Shown here: piece by piece, positions 17,660 to 25,230 of the stretch
Position numbering within the stretch: position 1 is the first letter of the stretch
How the letters are laid out: each line of letters starts with the position of its first letter
NCBI RefSeq assembly: GCF_024460475.1
Contig: NZ_JANFYN010000004.1
Coordinates: forward strand, 20,694 to 84,693
Direction of reading: 5' to 3'
DNA length: 64,000 nt
DNA from: Holdemanella sp. MSK.7.32
GTDB lineage: Bacteria > Bacillota_I > Bacilli_A > Erysipelotrichales > Erysipelotrichaceae
Position numbers and translations under genes: made by a program
The notes under the pieces: model-generated
Databases searched by the model: none
Seen by the model: the letters and a program-made list of their open reading frames with translations, nothing else
Told to the model about the DNA's origin: nothing

Positions 17660-17702
17660 TTTTCATTTGAATACATGAAAATAAATGAAAAATGAGTATA
17701 AT
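17660..17702 (+). promoter_or_regulatory. Promoter and inverted repeat before the activase operon
   Basis: TATAAT at 17697-17702. Just upstream, TTTTCATTT (17660-17668) pairs with AAATGAAAA (17683-17691), and ATGAAAA occurs twice 10 bp apart (17675 and 17685). This could be a regulator site; no clear -35 box is seen, as expected of an activated promoter. Confidence 0.4.
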
Positions 17703-17734
17703 AATACTGATAATAAAATAAAATGGAGGAGATT

Positions 17735-20653
17735 ATGGGTTATCGTATAGGATTCGACATTGGAAGTACAACAATCAAAGCAGTTGTTTTAGATGAAAAT
17801 AACCAAATCTGTTATAAAAGTTATGAAAGGCACAAGGCGCAAGTGCGTCAAAAAGCTTTAGATAAATTAGTAGAATTAAAGAAATATACAAAAGAACCAT
17901 TTAAATTCGCAATCAGCGGATCAGGGGCTTTAGGATTAAGCGAACAAGGAGAATTGCCTTTTGTTCAAGAAGTATTTGCAAGTGCGACTGGAGTTAGTAA
18001 ATTATACCCGGGAACAGATTGTGCTATCGAACTTGGTGGAGAAGATGCGAAAATTCTTTTCTTTCAAGGAAGTGTAGAACAACGAATGAATTCAACTTGT
18101 GCTGGGGGTACAGGAGCTTTTATTGATCAAATGGCTACCTTATTAAATATGTCTTTGGAAGAAATGAATGAAGCTAGTTTAAACTATCATCGTTTATATC
18201 CCATCGCATCTCGCTGTGGTGTGTTTGCGAAAACAGATATTCAGCCATTGATCAATCAGGGTGTGGATAAATGTGATTTATGTGCCAGTATTTTTCAGGC
18301 AGTAGTGGATCAAACCATTACTTCACTAGCACAGGGAAGAAAAATTGAAGGAAACATTCTGTTTTTAGGCGGACCACTTTACTTTATGAGTGGATTAAGA
18401 AATCGATTTGTTGAAACTTTAAAGTTAAGTGATGTACAAGTAAATTGTCCTGACACAGCCATTAACTTTGTGGCTTTAGGAACTGCCATTTGTGCAGATC
18501 AAGAATATACATATGATGAATTGTATAAGGCTTTAGAAGATTTGGTGCATGCACCGGCTAAATTAACTGAATCAAAACCTTTGTTTGAAAGTGAAGAAGA
18601 CTATCAAAAATTTATTGAACGTCATAAATCACATGATGCGAAGTATGCAGATTTAAAAAATTATGCAGGTAAAGCTTATTTAGGAATTGATTCGGGTTCA
18701 ACGACCACAAAACTCGTTTTACTCGATGAAAACGATGCAATTCTATATGATTCTTATACATCAAATAAGGGAAATCCATTGGATGTTGTATTAGGGGATT
18801 TAAAGAAAATTTATGAAACAAATCCAAATATTAAAATCTATGGATCCTATGCGACAGGTTATGGCGAAGAATTAATGCGTCATGCTTTCCATTTGGATGG
18901 TGGAATCGTTGAAACAATGGCACACTATACAGCTGCTCGATCTTTCAATCCAGAAGTAGATTACATTCTAGATATTGGTGGGCAGGATATTAAGTGTTTT
19001 AAAATTCGTGATGGACACATTGATGATATTGTATTGAATGAAGCTTGTTCAAGTGGATGTGGTTCATTTATTGAAACGTTCGCAAAATCATTGGGGTATG
19101 ATGCAAAAGAATTTGCGACACTTGGATTAAAATCGAAACACCCTGTTGATTTAGGAACTCGTTGTACAGTGTTTATGAATTCAGGGGTTAAACAAGCCCA
19201 AAAGAATGGGGCAAGTATTGAAGATATTTCGGCTGGACTTTGTAAATCTGTTGTAAAGAATGCGTTATATAAAGTTATTCGTGCAAAAAATAAGGACGAT
19301 ATTGGAAAGCATATCGTTGTGCAAGGTGGAACTTTCCAAAATGATTCTGTACTTCGTTGTTTTGAACAAGAACTTGGACTTGAAGTCATTCGACCAAGCA
19401 TTGCACCTTTAATGGGGGCTTATGGAGCAGCTTTATATGCGAAAAAATTACATCGAACAAGAAGCAATATTTTGAATTATGAACAACTAGTTAAATTTAC
19501 GCATAAATCACAATCTGTTGCTTGCCAAGGCTGCAACAATCATTGTTCATTGACAATTAATACATTCAATGATGGAACACGCTTAGTTGCAGGAAACAAA
19601 TGTGAAAAAATGGTGCATAATTTAGACACAAAGAAGGAAGAATTACCAGACTTATACAAAATCAAAACGGACATGTTGAATGCGCAAAAGAAAAAATTTA
19701 AACATGATAAAAAAATTGGTATGCCTTTAGTTTTAAATAACTATGACTTATTGCCTTTCTGGACGCGTTTCTTTGATAGTTTAGGCTACGAAATTGTGTG
19801 GTCAACACCTAGTACTAAAGAAATGTATCATTCAGGACAACAAAGCATTCCTAGTGATACGGCATGTTTTCCTGCTAAAGTTGTGCACGGACATATTCAA
19901 CAATTGATTGATAAAGGTGTGGATGTGATTTTCTATCCATGTATGACCTATAATGTAGATGAACATCAATCGGATAACCATTATAATTGTCCATTGGTTG
20001 CCTACTATCCAGAAGTGATTGCGGCCAATATGGATTTTGATAAGACAAAAATTGTATATCCATTCATTAATTTTGATCATGATGCGACTTTTGCGAAGGC
20101 CATTCGTATGCATTTTGAAAAGGTGGGTATTCATTTTAGCGAAAAAGATATTATTATTGCGAAAAATGCAGCTACAAATGAGTATGAAGCATTCCATGAA
20201 CAATTAGTAAAGGAACATCGAAAAGCTGTAGCGTATGCACGCGAAAACAATCATCCAATTATTGTGCTTTGTGGACGCCCATATCATTTAGATCCACTGA
20301 TTAATCATCAAATGAATCAGTTGTTGACACAACTTGGCTTTGTGGTTGTTAGTGAGGAAAGTGTCCCTCGTCAAAAGAATCATAAAGTGAATGTTTTAAA
20401 TCAATGGACGTATCATGCAAGACTTTATCAAGCAGCACATTATGTAGTTGAGAATAAAGATATGAACTTGATTCAACTTGTAAGCTTTGGATGTGGTATT
20501 GATGCCATTACAAGTGATGAGGTTCGAGATATATTAAAGGATGGAAATAAATTTTATACTCAAATCAAAATTGATGAAATTGATAATTTAGGTGCGGCAA
20601 AAATTCGTTTGCGTTCGTTGAAAGAGGCAATTGGCCAACAGAAAGGAGTCTAA
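17735..20653 (+). CDS. Tandem 2-hydroxyacyl-CoA dehydratase activase (BadF/HgdC type) with COG3580-like C-terminal domain
   Basis: 972 aa. Two complete ASKHA ATPase domains follow each other: about 1-270 (GFDIGSTTIK, CAGGTGAF, SRCGVF) and about 310-580 (GIDSGSTTTK, CSSGCGSF, TRCTVF). Each has the two Cys that in HgdC hold half of a [4Fe-4S] cluster shared by a homodimer. The rest (about 600-972) is a DUF2229/COG3580-like part with its own Cys group (CQGCNNHC). HgdC-type activases inject one electron into 2-hydroxyacyl-CoA dehydratases using ATP; for this large family the true substrate is unknown. ATG 17735 was chosen because the earlier ATG 17723 overlaps the GGAGGAG ribosome site. Confidence 0.88.
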   Translation: MGYRIGFDIGSTTIKAVVLDENNQICYKSYERHKAQVRQKALDKLVELKKYTKEPFKFAISGSGALGLSEQGELPFVQEVFASATGVSKLYPGTDCAIELGGEDAKILFFQGSVEQRMNSTCAGGTGAFIDQMATLLNMSLEEMNEASLNYHRLYPIASRCGVFAKTDIQPLINQGVDKCDLCASIFQAVVDQTITSLAQGRKIEGNILFLGGPLYFMSGLRNRFVETLKLSDVQVNCPDTAINFVALGTAICADQEYTYDELYKALEDLVHAPAKLTESKPLFESEEDYQKFIERHKSHDAKYADLKNYAGKAYLGIDSGSTTTKLVLLDENDAILYDSYTSNKGNPLDVVLGDLKKIYETNPNIKIYGSYATGYGEELMRHAFHLDGGIVETMAHYTAARSFNPEVDYILDIGGQDIKCFKIRDGHIDDIVLNEACSSGCGSFIETFAKSLGYDAKEFATLGLKSKHPVDLGTRCTVFMNSGVKQAQKNGASIEDISAGLCKSVVKNALYKVIRAKNKDDIGKHIVVQGGTFQNDSVLRCFEQELGLEVIRPSIAPLMGAYGAALYAKKLHRTRSNILNYEQLVKFTHKSQSVACQGCNNHCSLTINTFNDGTRLVAGNKCEKMVHNLDTKKEELPDLYKIKTDMLNAQKKKFKHDKKIGMPLVLNNYDLLPFWTRFFDSLGYEIVWSTPSTKEMYHSGQQSIPSDTACFPAKVVHGHIQQLIDKGVDVIFYPCMTYNVDEHQSDNHYNCPLVAYYPEVIAANMDFDKTKIVYPFINFDHDATFAKAIRMHFEKVGIHFSEKDIIIAKNAATNEYEAFHEQLVKEHRKAVAYARENNHPIIVLCGRPYHLDPLINHQMNQLLTQLGFVVVSEESVPRQKNHKVNVLNQWTYHARLYQAAHYVVENKDMNLIQLVSFGCGIDAITSDEVRDILKDGNKFYTQIKIDEIDNLGAAKIRLRSLKEAIGQQKGV

Positions 20654-20655
20654 AA

Positions 20656-21912
20656 TTGAGTTTAGAATATACATTATTTAATTCAGATATGAAGAAGGAT
20701 TATACAATTTTAGTTCCTTCTATGCTTCCTATTCACTTTCGCTTATTGACACCTGTCTTTGCGAAAAGCGGATATAAATTAGAAGTTTTGACAAATGAAG
20801 GGGAGCAAGTACGTGAAGAAGGTTTAGCACATGTGCATAATGATACTTGTTATCCAGCGTTGTTGGTTATTGGACAGATGATTGATGCGTTAAAAAGTGG
20901 AAAATATGATATGGATCATGTAGCCTGTGCTATTACACAAACGGCAGGAGGGTGTCGTGCAAGTAATTATCTTTCTTTATTGAGAAAAGCTTTGGCTATG
21001 GAAGGATGGCAACACATTCCTTGTTTATCTGCCAATGCGAATGGTCTAGAAAAAGGTAGTAGCGTTGAATTTACAATGCCTTTGATTCTTCGCATTCTTT
21101 ATGGAGCTTTATATGGTGATGCTTTAATGTGGTTAAGCAATCAGGTGAAGCCTTATGAACTTGAAAAAGGAGCTACAGATAAGGCGGTAAATCAGTTTAT
21201 TGATGAATTGATTCCAATGTTTGAACATGGATCTTATAAACAATCAAAGCGTATTTATAAAAAGATGTTGGAAATGTTTAAGGCGATTCCACAAGATCGT
21301 ACTCAGATAAAGATTCGTATTGGAATTGTTGGGGAAATTTATATGAAATATTCTCCATTAGGTAATCAACACTTAGAAGATTATTTAATTGAAGAAGGCT
21401 TTGAACCAGTGCTTTCTGGCGTCATGGATTTTGCGCTATATTGTGTAGAAAATTCAATTATTGATTATGAGTATTATCATATGCACGAAAAAAATCACTA
21501 TATATACAATATAGTAAAAGATGTGATTATGCGTATGCAGAAAACATTTAGAGATATAGTAAAAAAAGATGGCACTTTTATTGCACCAGACGATTTTAGT
21601 GAAGTCATTGATAACGGAAAAGCATTTATTGATCCAGGTGTAAAAATGGGTGAAGGTTGGCTTTTAACAGGTGAAGTTGTTTCACTTATTAAATCTGACG
21701 TTACTAATGTGATTAGTGCACAGCCATTCGGTTGTCTGCCAAATCATATCGTTGCCAAAGGTATGGTTCGTAAGATTAAGGATGAATATCCGAAAGCGAA
21801 TATTGTTGCGATTGATTATGATCCAAGCGCATCAAAGGTAAATCAGGAAAATCGTATTCGATTGATGTTGGCAAATGCCAAGTTAAGTGAAGAAATGAAG
21901 GCAAGTATATGA
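20656..21912 (+). CDS. COG3581/HgdB-like iron-sulfur partner of the activase
   Basis: 418 aa, related to the B subunits of 2-hydroxyacyl-CoA dehydratases and to COG3581 proteins. Conserved Cys occur in NDTCYPA, in HVACAITQTAGGCRASN and in PFGCLPNH, and are likely cluster ligands. In many Bacillota this module is fused to the activase in a single chain of about 1400 aa; here it is a separate TTG-started gene two bases after the activase, with GAAAGGAG as ribosome site. No true dehydratase alpha/beta pair is visible in the window, so the reaction is unknown. Confidence 0.82.
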   Translation: MSLEYTLFNSDMKKDYTILVPSMLPIHFRLLTPVFAKSGYKLEVLTNEGEQVREEGLAHVHNDTCYPALLVIGQMIDALKSGKYDMDHVACAITQTAGGCRASNYLSLLRKALAMEGWQHIPCLSANANGLEKGSSVEFTMPLILRILYGALYGDALMWLSNQVKPYELEKGATDKAVNQFIDELIPMFEHGSYKQSKRIYKKMLEMFKAIPQDRTQIKIRIGIVGEIYMKYSPLGNQHLEDYLIEEGFEPVLSGVMDFALYCVENSIIDYEYYHMHEKNHYIYNIVKDVIMRMQKTFRDIVKKDGTFIAPDDFSEVIDNGKAFIDPGVKMGEGWLLTGEVVSLIKSDVTNVISAQPFGCLPNHIVAKGMVRKIKDEYPKANIVAIDYDPSASKVNQENRIRLMLANAKLSEEMKASI

Positions 21913-23132
21913 TGGAATTTGTATATGCCTATGCCTACTTTGTTTTGTATGCCTTTTTAGGTTGGGTTTGTGAAGATTTATATTGTGGAATTCCCGCAAA
22001 GAAATTTATTAACCGAGGCTTCTTTTATGGTCCGTATTGCCCAATCTATGGAGTAGGTGCTTTACTGGTTTTATATCCTTTATTGTTTGTGAAAGATTAT
22101 CCTATACTTGTGTTTGTTTTAGGTGTCATTATTACGAGTGCTTTGGAATATATTACAAGTTGGGTAATGGAAATTTTATTTAAAACAAGATGGTGGGATT
22201 ATTCGGAAAGATTTATGAATATTAATGGGCGCGTATGTTTGTTGAATTCCACTTTATTTGGCATTATGTCTATTGTGGTGGTTTATATCATTCATCCTGT
22301 AATTCAAGATATCGTAATGGATATTCCTTTTACGGCATTGATGAGTTTTTTATCAGCTTTTACAATTGGATTTGGTATCGACTGTGTATTTACTGTACTT
22401 GCCTTACTTCGTCGCAAACAAGTATTCCAGAAAGTACAAGTTCAAATGGAAGCTTTCAAAAAGGATTTCGAAGCCGAAAGTCAATTGCGTGTTCAAGAAG
22501 CGCAAGAAGCTTTCCAAGAATGGATGTTGTCTCGTCCTGATTTATCCCAGCGTATAGAAGAATTCCAAAGCAGTTTGGACAACTTCTCTTTAGAAGCAAA
22601 AAAACATATTTCAAAAGCTTTCCCAGAACGTCGTATTTCTACAGAAATTCGTAATATTGTAGCGGATGGTAAATTAGCACTTGAAAGAAGACGATTAAAT
22701 GCGAATAAGCAAGCTGAATATTGCGAATTAACAAATATGGTTATGATTCAGGATGAAAAGGGTAATGTGTTAGTTCAAAATAGCAAAAATCCAAATGGAT
22801 ATACATTGCCAACTGGTCATATTGAACTTGGTGAATCATTTGTACAATCAGCAATGCGTGATGTGAAAGAAAAAACTGGTTTAAATGTTGAACAGTTATG
22901 TTTGTGTGGAACAAAACAATTTATCTCGAGTGATAATTGCAGACATATTGTTTTCTTATATAAAACAAATGTGTTTAATGGAATTGAAAATGAAGAATCA
23001 AAGTGGATTCCACTGTCAAATATTCATGATTATAAGTTGATTTCAGGTTTAAATGATGTTCTAGAAGTGTTTGAAGGAACAAAATATAATGAGCTTTACT
23101 ATAATGCTCAATATCAATTAAAAAAATATTAG
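21909..23132 (+). CDS. CmpB-like membrane domain - coiled coil - degenerate Nudix fusion
   Basis: 407 aa. The N-terminal part (about 1-165) has several hydrophobic helices and the GWVCEDLYCG and NRGFFYGPYCPIYG motifs of the putative ABC permease family often called CmpB. A charged helical stretch (about 170-270) follows. The C-terminal domain (about 275-405) is a Nudix fold: its box begins at Gly303 and keeps Glu309, Arg317, Glu321 and Gly324, but has Asp318 and Lys322 where the consensus has Glu. Lys in that metal site suggests lost or altered hydrolysis. The ATG overlaps the previous stop by four bases, so it belongs to the activase operon. Confidence 0.82.
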   Translation: MMEFVYAYAYFVLYAFLGWVCEDLYCGIPAKKFINRGFFYGPYCPIYGVGALLVLYPLLFVKDYPILVFVLGVIITSALEYITSWVMEILFKTRWWDYSERFMNINGRVCLLNSTLFGIMSIVVVYIIHPVIQDIVMDIPFTALMSFLSAFTIGFGIDCVFTVLALLRRKQVFQKVQVQMEAFKKDFEAESQLRVQEAQEAFQEWMLSRPDLSQRIEEFQSSLDNFSLEAKKHISKAFPERRISTEIRNIVADGKLALERRRLNANKQAEYCELTNMVMIQDEKGNVLVQNSKNPNGYTLPTGHIELGESFVQSAMRDVKEKTGLNVEQLCLCGTKQFISSDNCRHIVFLYKTNVFNGIENEESKWIPLSNIHDYKLISGLNDVLEVFEGTKYNELYYNAQYQLKKY

Positions 23133-23163
23133 ACTTTGTGGTTTACAAGCAAAGTCTTTTTTT
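23131..23163 (+). terminator. Terminator of the activase operon, overlapping the rpsF promoter
   Basis: AGACTTTG (23131-23138) pairs with CAAAGTCT (23150-23157), followed by a run of Ts. Confidence 0.88.
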
Positions 23164-23171
23164 GTTATAAT
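23142..23171 (+). promoter_or_regulatory. Sigma-A promoter of rpsF-ssb-rpsR
   Basis: TTTACA (5/6, 23142-23147) inside the loop of the preceding terminator, an 18-bp spacer, and TATAAT (23166-23171). Confidence 0.75.
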
Positions 23172-23176
23172 AACTA

Positions 23177-23238
23177 AGCAGGTTTATGCCTGTTCTCTGC
23201 TTCGTAAGAAGCCAAAAAGACCAAAGGGAGGTGTACAC
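23177..23238 (+). promoter_or_regulatory. Structured 5' leader of the rpsF operon
   Basis: Two small hairpins at the 5' end of the expected mRNA: GCAGG/CCTGT (about 23178-23193) and GCTTC-GTAA-GAAGC (23199-23212, a GNRA-type tetraloop). The CCG element of the known S6:S18 operator motif is not found, so autoregulation is only a possibility. AAAGGGAGGTG is the ribosome site. Confidence 0.4.
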
Positions 23239-23532
23239 ATGAAAAAATATGAAATTATGTACATTGTGAATGCATCTTTAGATGATGCAGCGTTCAAAAC
23301 AGTTTCAGATCGTTTACATGCAACAATCACTGAAAACGGTGGTTCAATTGACAAAGTAGATGACTGGGGTGTGAAAGAATTCGCTTACGAAATCGATCAC
23401 ATGAAAAAGGGACACTATGTAGTTATCAATGTAACTGCAAATAATGCAGGAGTTTTCGAATTCCAACGTTTGTCTCGTATCAGCAACAATGTAATTCGTG
23501 TTATGGTTGTTAAAACTGAAGGCGAAAAATAA
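23239..23532 (+). CDS. rpsF: 30S ribosomal protein S6
   Basis: 97 aa. MKKYEIMYIVNASLDD at the N terminus and AYEIDHMKKGHYVVINV are typical of S6, which pairs with S18 on the central domain of 16S rRNA. It is the first gene of the conserved rpsF-ssb-rpsR operon. Start ATG with GGGAGGTG just upstream. Confidence 0.98.
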   Translation: MKKYEIMYIVNASLDDAAFKTVSDRLHATITENGGSIDKVDDWGVKEFAYEIDHMKKGHYVVINVTANNAGVFEFQRLSRISNNVIRVMVVKTEGEK

Positions 23533-23548
23533 TCGAGGTTAAATAAAT

Positions 23549-24067
23549 ATGATTAATCGAGTAGTATTGGTTGGGCGTTTGACACGTGATCCTGAATTAC
23601 GTAAAACGCAAAGTGGAACAAGTGTTTGCTCATTCACAATGGCAGTTGGTCGTCGTGTTTCAACACAAGGACAGCCAGATGCAGATTTTATTAACTGTGT
23701 TGCTTGGAATAAAACAGCTGATTTAATGACACAGTATTTACACAAAGGTTCATTGATTGGTTTAGAAGGACGTATTCAAACTCGTTCTTATGACAATCAA
23801 CAAGGACAAAGGGTATATGTTACAGAGGTTGTCGCAGAAAGTGTTCAATTCTTAGAACCTAAAAATGCACAATCAGGTTATTCAGCTCCAAGCCAGGATT
23901 ATGGAATGAATCAAGGTTTTGCTCAAAATACATATGCTGCTCCTGCACAGAATGGATATAATCAAAATCCATATTCAAATCCTGTGCAGAATACAAATAA
24001 CGCATTTGATTCAACATTCAATGCAGATGATTCACTAGATATTGCTAGTGATGATCTACCATTCTAG
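23549..24067 (+). CDS. ssb: Single-stranded DNA-binding protein
   Basis: 172 aa. The N-terminal OB fold (about 1-108) has INRVVLVGRLTRDPELR and ADFINCVAWNKTAD. A Gln/Asn/Gly/Tyr-rich linker follows, and then the acidic tip DDLPF that recruits repair and replication proteins. It sits between rpsF and rpsR as in B. subtilis, where ssb is partly expressed from the ribosomal operon promoter. ATG 23549 has GAGGT upstream at about 8 bases. The length and tail are complete. Confidence 0.98.
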   Translation: MINRVVLVGRLTRDPELRKTQSGTSVCSFTMAVGRRVSTQGQPDADFINCVAWNKTADLMTQYLHKGSLIGLEGRIQTRSYDNQQGQRVYVTEVVAESVQFLEPKNAQSGYSAPSQDYGMNQGFAQNTYAAPAQNGYNQNPYSNPVQNTNNAFDSTFNADDSLDIASDDLPF

Positions 24068-24084
24068 AAAGGAAGGACTTACTT

Positions 24085-24315
24085 ATGGCATTTAAAAAAC
24101 AACGTATGGGTCGTAAAAAAGTTTGTTACTTCACTAAGAACAAAATTAAGGAAATCGACTACAAAGACGTAGAATTATTAAAACGTTTCATCAACGCTAA
24201 CGGAAAAATTATTCCTAGACGTGTGACTGGAACTCGTGCAAAATACCAAAGAATGTTAGCAACAGCTATTAAACGTGCTCGTCAAATGGCTTTGTTACCT
24301 TACGTGGTTGACTAA
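24085..24315 (+). CDS. rpsR: 30S ribosomal protein S18
   Basis: 76 aa, basic. KKVCYFTKNKIKEIDYKDVELLKRFI and RRVTGTRAKYQRMLATAIKRARQMALLPY are the S18 signatures. It has a single Cys near the N terminus and thus is not the four-Cys zinc form. GAAAGGAAGG is the ribosome site. The operon ends with the terminator just after. Confidence 0.98.
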   Translation: MAFKKQRMGRKKVCYFTKNKIKEIDYKDVELLKRFINANGKIIPRRVTGTRAKYQRMLATAIKRARQMALLPYVVD

Positions 24316-24317
24316 TT

Positions 24318-24345
24318 AGACTTCATATATTGAAGTCTTTTTTTT
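24318..24345 (+). terminator. Terminator of rpsF-ssb-rpsR
   Basis: AGACTTCA (24318-24325) pairs with TGAAGTCT (24331-24338), then a T run. The 3' arm also holds the -35 box of the next promoter. Confidence 0.9.
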
Positions 24346-24358
24346 TATTTTATATAAT
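24330..24358 (+). promoter_or_regulatory. Promoter of the yybS-gdpP-rplI operon
   Basis: TTGAAG (4/6, 24330-24335) in the terminator arm, 17 bp, TATAAT (24353-24358). The yybS ATG is exactly six bases after the -10 box. Confidence 0.65.
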
Positions 24359-24364
24359 AGTCGT

Positions 24365-25219
24365 ATGATAAAAACAAAACAAATTACTAAAGGCGCGATG
24401 GTTTGCGCTATTTATGGAGCTTTATTATTTTTAAATCAACAGAGTGCATTGATGATTGAATCCAGCGCTTCTTGGATTTTTGCATTTCCTGTACTTATTT
24501 ATACAGCCATGAATGGTGTTAAAATGGGCGCATTGGTTACCATATGCATGGGTTTGATGACGATGTTTTTTGGTGGCTTTACAACCTGGTTTTATAGTTG
24601 GACCTCATTATTAATTGGATTTATATATGGGGTGGGCGTGTTTAAACATGCTAAGAATATGACTAATTTTATTATTTGTTTTATTCTTTCTATTATAGCC
24701 AATTTATGCATTATTCTATTGTGGAGTACTTTGTTTGGCATTGATTTCTATGAGGATTTCCGCTTGATTTCACAATATATTCCTTTCATAAGCTTAAAAG
24801 TATTTACATACTTGATGATAGGATTACTAGGTCTATTACAGGCATTATGTATTCATTTAGTAGCATTAATGGTGTGTTTACGTATGCATATGGACATTAT
24901 TCCGCCGCAACCATTATCTAAGGTACAAAGCCCAAGATGGATAGGCATAGGTTCTGTTGTGGTGTGGATTGCGTTCTTTTTTGTTCAAAATGTGATAGAA
25001 TGTCCAACGGGGATCGTTGATTTAGCACAAGTTATTTTCTTTGTGGATTGTACCTTGTTATTATATTTTGGAGTTGTTTATTTTATGAGTTTATGTGTCA
25101 AATACCAAAAGAAGAAATGGTCATTTCTTTCTATTTTTGGTGCGTTTGTGCCTGGACTTAATTTATTGTGGATGTTTATGGGAGAGTTGGACTGTCTTTT
25201 ACAGTTACGAAAAGAATAG
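24365..25219 (+). CDS. yybS: YybS-like DUF2232 membrane protein
   Basis: 284 aa with about eight hydrophobic segments. Position before gdpP-rplI-helicase and general sequence character match YybS of B. subtilis (DUF2232), a membrane protein of unknown role distantly like energy-coupling S components. The ATG has no Shine-Dalgarno: only a T tract and the -10 box precede it, six bases away. Leaderless initiation is likely. Confidence 0.8.
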   Translation: MIKTKQITKGAMVCAIYGALLFLNQQSALMIESSASWIFAFPVLIYTAMNGVKMGALVTICMGLMTMFFGGFTTWFYSWTSLLIGFIYGVGVFKHAKNMTNFIICFILSIIANLCIILLWSTLFGIDFYEDFRLISQYIPFISLKVFTYLMIGLLGLLQALCIHLVALMVCLRMHMDIIPPQPLSKVQSPRWIGIGSVVVWIAFFFVQNVIECPTGIVDLAQVIFFVDCTLLLYFGVVYFMSLCVKYQKKKWSFLSIFGAFVPGLNLLWMFMGELDCLLQLRKE

Positions 25220-25230
25220 AGGTTTTCTAT

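Noticed and set aside
18961..19401. 146-codon open frame on the minus strand inside the activase gene
   Set aside because: It lies antisense to a well-conserved domain, has no ribosome site and no family features; it reflects codon bias of the real gene.
23172..23238. S6:S18-binding leader motif
   Set aside because: The diagnostic CCG element was not found, so I describe only a structured leader.
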